Source of the DNA: Anaerolineales bacterium
GTDB lineage: Bacteria > Chloroflexota > Anaerolineae > Epilineales > JAANWY01
DNA length: 9,675 bases
NCBI GenBank assembly: GCA_018263655.1
Contig: JAANWY010000307.1
Coordinates: 1-9,675, forward strand
Reading direction: 5' to 3'
The notes beneath the pieces are model-generated. The model saw nothing but the letters and a program-made list of their open reading frames with translations, was not told where the DNA came from and searched no databases. Position 1 is the first letter of the stretch; each line of letters starts with the position of its first letter. The position numbers and the translations under genes were made by a program. Positions 5,858 to 9,675 of the stretch are shown here, piece after piece.

Positions 5858-6472
5858 GTGGAGCGATTTTCAACCATCGAGAAGCGACGGCCGACAGCCG
5901 AGGAAGGTTGGCCTCCACCGCAGGGTGAGTGGACCTACGAGGACTGGCTGAAGCTGCCGGACGACGGCTATCGCTACGAAGTAATCGACGGAGTACTACA
6001 CATGAGCCCACCGCCTCGCCCCCGCCATCAGCGCGTTGCTTTTCGCCTTGCTCGCAAACTGGCTGATTTTGTGGAAGATCACCAACTTGGCGAGGTTTTT
6101 GTAGCTCCTGTCAGTGTCGAACTCCCCAACCAGTCTGTTCCACTTCAGCCTGATGTGCTCTTTATTCAAGCTGGCCGGTTGGGGATTGTTGGTGAAGACA
6201 GTGTGGAGGGTGCGCCTGACCTGATCATGGAAGTCTTGTCCCCGAGTAACTGGCTCTACGACCGTCGTGATAAAAAAGAGGTGTACGAAGAGGCCGGCGT
6301 CCCCGAGTACTGGATTGTCGATCCGCGTATGGGCACGATCGAAGTCCACGTTTTGGAGGATAATGTCTATCGGTTGGTGAATGAGTACGGTGCCGGCGGG
6401 GCGGCGCAGTCGCACGTGATTTCGGGTTTTGAGGTGCCGATCGATGAAGTCTTCCGCGAGGTGAAAGAATGA
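5858..6472 (+). CDS. Uma2-family (DUF820) PD-(D/E)XK endonuclease
   Basis: This 204-residue protein belongs to the Uma2/DUF820 family, restriction-endonuclease-like folds present in many copies in Cyanobacteria and Chloroflexota and of mostly unknown biological role. Family marks in order are WTYEDWLKLPDDGYRYEVIDG (residues 25-45, conserved Glu41), the block around QPDV (Asp99), DLIMEVLSPS (Glu125, the E-x-L of the active site), then Asp138/Lys139-140 and GVPEYWIVDP (147-156). The full active-site set is present and the length is normal, so the gene looks intact. I start it at the GTG at 5858 because AAGGAGG lies at 5845-5851, six bases upstream; the frame is open further to a TTG at 5828, but that lies inside the inverted repeat. 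It follows the repeat element directly, so its expression would depend on read-through from secA or on a promoter in the repeat. No partner gene is adjacent. Confidence 0.9.
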   Translation: MERFSTIEKRRPTAEEGWPPPQGEWTYEDWLKLPDDGYRYEVIDGVLHMSPPPRPRHQRVAFRLARKLADFVEDHQLGEVFVAPVSVELPNQSVPLQPDVLFIQAGRLGIVGEDSVEGAPDLIMEVLSPSNWLYDRRDKKEVYEEAGVPEYWIVDPRMGTIEVHVLEDNVYRLVNEYGAGGAAQSHVISGFEVPIDEVFREVKE

Positions 6473-6481
6473 CGCTCGAAT

Positions 6482-6508
6482 CCCCCCCTGCGAAGCGGGG
6501 TGTTCCCC
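6482..6508. terminator. Possible weak terminator hairpin between convergent genes
   Basis: Between the convergent Uma2 and mutase genes, a C tract (6482-6488) and GGGG (6497-6500) can form a small hairpin (CCCC/GGGG plus GC/GC around GAA). The same GGGG can alternatively pair with CCCC at 6505-6508. There is no clear T tract on either side, so terminator function is only suggested by position. Confidence 0.25.
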
Positions 6509-6572
6509 ATGCACAGCGCCAAGGTTTCGAACGCACGGTACGGTTTCTACAAGAATTTCGGTAGCACTTGGC

Positions 6573-8234
6573 TTAGACGATCACTGGCTCGGTATATTCC
6601 CCGAACACCTCCCGCAGCGTATCCATGACCTCCTGCAGCGTCGCATACGACTTCACAGCCTCGAGAAAGTAGGGCATCAGGTTGTCGTCGCCCTCGGCAG
6701 CGGTGGTGAGATCGCTCAGCGCGCGTCGGACGGACTCACTGTCTCGGTTCAGGCGTAGTTCCTCGAGGCGCGTGCACTGCTTGTCGTACCCCTCCGGATC
6801 CATTTCCAGAATCGGGATGCGGGGCGGCTCGCCCTCCGCGTACTCGTTGACCCCGACCACAATCCGCGCCATGTGGTCGATTTCGGCCTGATACTGCGCG
6901 GCTGCGTCGGCAATCTCGCGTTGGAAGAAACCCAGTTCGATGGCCGGAATCACACCTCCCAGGTCGTTGATCCTCTCGAAGTAGGCGTGTGTCTCTGCCT
7001 CCATCTCATCTGTGAAAGCTTCGACGAAGAAGCTGCCACCTAGCGGATCGACCGTGTTCGCCACGCCGCTCTCATGAGCAATAATCTGCTGCGTTCGCAG
7101 GGCGATCTTGACAGTCGTTTCGCTGGGCAGAGCCAGTGCTTCGTCCATGGAGTTGGTGTGGAGTGATTGGGTGCCGCCCAGAACCGCTGCCAGGGCCTGG
7201 ATGGCCACGCGAGCCACGTTGTTCTCTGGCTGCTGGGCCGTCAGGCTAACGCCGGCCGTCTGGGTGTGGAAGCGCATCCACCACGAGCGCGGACTCTGTG
7301 CACCATAGGTCTCCTTCATCTCCCGCGCCCAGATGCGGCGCGCGGCGCGGTACTTGGCGATCTCTTCGAAGAAATCGTTGTGCGCGTTGAAGAAAAAGCT
7401 GAGGCGCGGCGCGAAGTCGTCGATGTCCAGGCCGCGCTCCAGGGACCAATTGACGTATTCGAGGCCGTCGGCCAGAGTGAAGGCCAGTTCCTGCAGGGCG
7501 GTGGAGCCGGCCTCGCGGATGTGGTAGCCACTGATCGAGATGGGATTCCACTGCGGCAGGTGCTCGGCGCCGAACTCGATGGTGTCGGTCACCAGGCGCA
7601 TCGACGGCTCCGGCGGGAAGACGAACTCCTTCTGCGCGATGTACTCCTTGAGAATGTCGTTTTGGATGGTGCCGCGCAGTTTGTCCAACGGCACGCCCTG
7701 CTTCTCGGCCACGGCGATGTACATGGCCCACAGCACAGCGGCCGGCGAGTTGATCGTCATGCTGGTACTCACCTCGCCCAACGGAATACCGTCGAAGAGG
7801 ATCTCCATGTCGTGCAGCGATGAGACGGCGACACCGCACTTGCCGAACTCGCCCAGACCCCACGGGCTGTCGGCGTCGTATCCGTAGAGCGTCGGCAGAT
7901 CGAAGGCGACGGACAGGCCGGTCTGGCCTTGCTTCAGCAGGTACTTGAAGCGCTGGTTGGTTTCCTCGGCGGTGCCGAAGCCGGCAAACATGCGCATGGT
8001 CCACAGCCGGCCGCGGTGCATCGTGGGATGGATGCCGCGCGTGAAGGGGTACTCGCCAGGGTAACCGAGATCCTTCATATAGTCCAGGTCGGCGTTGTCC
8101 TGTGGGGTGTAGAGCCAGTCGATTGGCTTGCTAGAGGTCGTATGGTGGTTGGTGGTCGGCTCCAGCGTCTCCTCGCGCCAACGCTTCTTCTCTTCTCTCA
8201 ACTCTTCCAATACTTCGCGTGCGTACAACCACAT
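6573..8234 (-). CDS. icmA: B12-dependent acyl-CoA mutase large subunit, isobutyryl-CoA mutase type
   Basis: This is the large (substrate-binding, TIM-barrel) subunit of an adenosylcobalamin-dependent acyl-CoA mutase, 553 residues, the size of split enzymes. It shows PFTRGIHPTMHRGRLWTMR (63-81), GLSVAFDLPTLYGYD (106-120), GTIQNDILKEYIAQKE (188-203), SISGYHIREAG (233-243, with His238), FHTQTAGVSLTAQQPENN (322-339) and LGGTQSLHTNSMDEALALP (352-370). The B12-binding domain (DxHxxG) is absent, so a separate small subunit is needed; it is not in the window. The pocket residue equivalent to Tyr89 of Propionibacterium methylmalonyl-CoA mutase is Phe83, and the one equivalent to Arg207 is Gln201. Phe and Gln at these sites mark isobutyryl-CoA mutase (isobutyryl-CoA to n-butyryl-CoA), so default annotation as methylmalonyl-CoA mutase would probably be wrong. 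2-Hydroxyisobutyryl- and pivalyl-CoA mutases remain alternatives. The ATG has a GGGGAAG upstream; the gene follows the exonuclease gene by 44 bases. Confidence 0.9.
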   Translation of the reverse strand: MWLYAREVLEELREEKKRWREETLEPTTNHHTTSSKPIDWLYTPQDNADLDYMKDLGYPGEYPFTRGIHPTMHRGRLWTMRMFAGFGTAEETNQRFKYLLKQGQTGLSVAFDLPTLYGYDADSPWGLGEFGKCGVAVSSLHDMEILFDGIPLGEVSTSMTINSPAAVLWAMYIAVAEKQGVPLDKLRGTIQNDILKEYIAQKEFVFPPEPSMRLVTDTIEFGAEHLPQWNPISISGYHIREAGSTALQELAFTLADGLEYVNWSLERGLDIDDFAPRLSFFFNAHNDFFEEIAKYRAARRIWAREMKETYGAQSPRSWWMRFHTQTAGVSLTAQQPENNVARVAIQALAAVLGGTQSLHTNSMDEALALPSETTVKIALRTQQIIAHESGVANTVDPLGGSFFVEAFTDEMEAETHAYFERINDLGGVIPAIELGFFQREIADAAAQYQAEIDHMARIVVGVNEYAEGEPPRIPILEMDPEGYDKQCTRLEELRLNRDSESVRRALSDLTTAAEGDDNLMPYFLEAVKSYATLQEVMDTLREVFGEYTEPVIV

Positions 8235-8251
8235 CCAATCACTTCCCCATG

Positions 8252-8270
8252 CCAGTTATCAGTGAACTGG
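8252..8270 (-). repeat. Short inverted repeat in the exonuclease-mutase gap
   Basis: CCAGTT (8252-8257) and AACTGG (8265-8270) form a 6-bp inverted repeat with a 7-base spacer in the 44-base gap between the two minus-strand genes. It ends 17 bases before the mutase ATG on the minus strand and could be a small operator or processing hairpin. Such short pairs are frequent by chance. Confidence 0.3.
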
Positions 8271-8278
8271 TTTACTGT

Positions 8279-9547
8279 TTAGTCAGCGCAGCGGATCTTC
8301 CGCTCCAGGCGAGCTAAGCGGTGGCGGAGTTCGGAGAGGGCGCGGTGGCGCGGCCGGCGCGGCCGCAGATCGCGCTCCTCGACGCGGCTGATTGCCTCAC
8401 ACACTAATTTGATGGCCGGCGCATAATCCCGCTGTCGGTGCTCGTAGTACTTAGCCAGCTCCTCATACGGATACAACCGATTCGCAACCCCCGCGTCTAC
8501 CAGATTTTGCCAGATTTCGGTAGCCTGCTCCCAAGCTGATTGGCGCTTGTACAGGAAGGACAGGTTTTCCAATGCCCGATACCGGGTCGTGGGGGCACAA
8601 GGTGCCGTGAGAGCACGTTGATACGCCTGCTCAGCTTTATCCGCCCACCCCGAGTTCTCGTAGCAACGTCCCAGGCTATACCAATCGGCGCCGTGAGCGA
8701 CGCCGGCGGCCTCCGGTTCAGCGAAGTGCCGCGCCATGTAGGTTGTCAGGCTAACCATCGATACAATGTCCAGAACGTTATGGGTGAACACAGGCTTCAG
8801 CGGGCCGGCGTCCCCGGTCTTTTGGTAATCGAAGTACAAGTACGGGATCAGCGAGCCAGGCACGTCATCTTCGCGGAAAACGCCAAGGATGTGTTCCTCC
8901 AGGCTCGTCAGACTGCAGCTCGACAGGCGCTCCTTCCACAGCCGGCGCGCCGGCGCCAGTAGGTCGAGGTGAGGGGCATGCTTCAGGGGCAACTGCCGGC
9001 GCGTGAGTACAAAACGCGTGTCTAGCAGCGGCAGATCGAAAGACTTGCCGTTGAACGAGACGACAGTCTCGAAACCCTGAAGTAGATCATCCAGCAGATG
9101 GATCAGGGCCGGCTCCTCGCCGGGGTTGCGCATGAAGAACTGGCGGACGCGGAACAAGGGCCCATCGAAGAAGCCCACGCCAACCAGAAAGGCGAAGGTC
9201 CCGGTGCCGCCGGCCAGTCCCGACGTCTCCGTGTCGATGAAGGCCGCCCGCTCGAAGTCGATGCCGTGCAAGTCGTCGTCCTGTGCAATGGCGGCCACGG
9301 TGCCATCCTGGTAGGTGTGAATCGTCGACAGAATCATGTTGCCGTGAGCCGCGCCGGCTGGCCGTAGTTCCTCAGTTACGAAACAAGGCCCCAGCGACGT
9401 CTCGACTAACTCGCCGTCGACCACGCTGGTGATGCCGGCTGCGTGTTGGGACCGCTCCGGCTTCAGTGCCGGCTTGGGCCTATCGGGCATGCCACGGGTG
9501 ACGCCCAAGCGCTCCAGGCGTTCTCGCAGATCAATGTGGAGATCCAT
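8279..9547 (-). CDS. mrfB: MrfB/YprB-like DEDDh exonuclease with TPR repeats
   Basis: This is a ribonuclease H-like (RNase_H_2) exonuclease of the YprB group, whose Bacillus subtilis member MrfB acts with the helicase MrfA (YprA) in excision repair of mitomycin C damage. Counting from the upstream TTG at 9574, the exonuclease residues are Asp114 and Glu116 (FIDTETSGLAGG), Asp180 (VVSFNGKSFDLPLL), Asp204 (HLDLLAPARRLW) and His265/Asp269 (THNVLDIVSM), a full DEDDh set. The conserved CSLTSLEEHILG and DDVPGSLIPYLYFDY blocks lie between them. Residues 297-396 form about three TPR-like helix pairs, and the tail is Arg-rich. I prefer the ATG at 9547 (422 residues, MDLHIDLRERLERLGV); the TTG at 9574 adds nine residues, and neither has a good Shine-Dalgarno. 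The helicase partner is not in the window but could lie beyond the right edge. Cotranscription with the downstream mutase gene is possible given the 44-base spacing. Confidence 0.87.
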   Translation of the reverse strand: MDLHIDLRERLERLGVTRGMPDRPKPALKPERSQHAAGITSVVDGELVETSLGPCFVTEELRPAGAAHGNMILSTIHTYQDGTVAAIAQDDDLHGIDFERAAFIDTETSGLAGGTGTFAFLVGVGFFDGPLFRVRQFFMRNPGEEPALIHLLDDLLQGFETVVSFNGKSFDLPLLDTRFVLTRRQLPLKHAPHLDLLAPARRLWKERLSSCSLTSLEEHILGVFREDDVPGSLIPYLYFDYQKTGDAGPLKPVFTHNVLDIVSMVSLTTYMARHFAEPEAAGVAHGADWYSLGRCYENSGWADKAEQAYQRALTAPCAPTTRYRALENLSFLYKRQSAWEQATEIWQNLVDAGVANRLYPYEELAKYYEHRQRDYAPAIKLVCEAISRVEERDLRPRRPRHRALSELRHRLARLERKIRCAD

Positions 9548-9592
9548 GGGTAGCTGACGTCTGCTTCTCGCCAATGCGAACGTAACTGCTCA

Positions 9593-9630
9593 GGCTATCG
9601 CCCGGCGATAGCCCGGCGATAGCCCGGCTA
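9593..9630. repeat. Palindrome merging into an 11-bp tandem repeat
   Basis: Bases 9593-9613 form a near-perfect palindrome with 10-bp arms (GGCTATCGCC and GGCGATAGCC) around a single C. Its right part is also the first unit of a tandem repeat, GCCCGGCGATA at 9600-9610 and 9611-9621, then a shortened copy at 9622-9630. It lies about 46-83 bases upstream of the mrfB-like start on the minus strand, so it may be a promoter-proximal operator, a terminator of an upstream gene, or simple slippage. The rest of 9575-9675 shows no gene. Confidence 0.85.
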
Positions 9631-9675
9631 CCGCTCTCGCAGTTGAGAAATGCGGAAAAATGGGGGCGGCGGCCC

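Noticed and set aside
7167..7823. 218-codon plus-strand frame inside the mutase gene
   Set aside because: It is antisense to conserved mutase blocks, with no start signal or known domain.

Overview
The window reads as a bacterial chromosome fragment, most likely a metagenome- or isolate-derived contig from a Chloroflexota-like organism (Anaerolineae/Caldilineae type). This placement is an inference from the gene set: a very long SecA with a C-terminal zinc tail, a YprB/MrfB exonuclease, a split B12-dependent acyl-CoA mutase, a Uma2 endonuclease and a HicB-like/PIN toxin-antitoxin remnant. Codon use is GC-rich at third positions. No rRNA, tRNA or CRISPR array was seen.

Left end (1-1775): an eroded accessory patch. 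Bases 37-63 carry two back-to-back Illumina-adapter-like stems, so the first ~65 bases are probably a library or assembly artefact. Next come the 3' part of an unrecognised gene (68-325), the N-terminal part of a transposase (about 408-695), an internally deleted PIN-domain toxin of 59 residues behind a clean TATAAT box (955-1134), and a ribbon-helix-helix antitoxin gene (1148-1588) whose expected start codon appears lost and whose Shine-Dalgarno lies inside a 14-bp inverted repeat. The toxin therefore looks dead while its antitoxin-like neighbour is still open.

Centre (1776-6472): secA encodes 1299 residues, against roughly 830-960 in well-studied bacteria. The extra length comes from a large insertion at the NBD2 'VAR' position, a second one in the helical wing domain, and a nine-arginine C-terminal tail. 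Four bases after its stop lies a 155-bp inverted-repeat element (5680-5834). It has perfect 20-bp ends and an interior that can pair in two mutually exclusive ways. A Uma2-family PD-(D/E)XK nuclease gene follows directly.

Right end (6573-9547, minus strand, convergent with the secA/Uma2 side): an mrfB-like DEDDh exonuclease with TPR repeats is followed after a 44-base gap by the large subunit of a B12-dependent acyl-CoA mutase. The mutase would be called methylmalonyl-CoA mutase by similarity, but two substrate-pocket residues (Phe83, Gln201) are those of isobutyryl-CoA mutase. Its B12-binding small subunit is not in the window, nor is the MrfA helicase that normally partners MrfB. The last 100 bases hold a short palindrome and an 11-bp tandem repeat.

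The most distinctive items are the crossing inverted-repeat element after secA, the enlarged SecA, the isobutyryl-type mutase pocket and the collapsed toxin gene. I do not see a complete undescribed multi-gene system.
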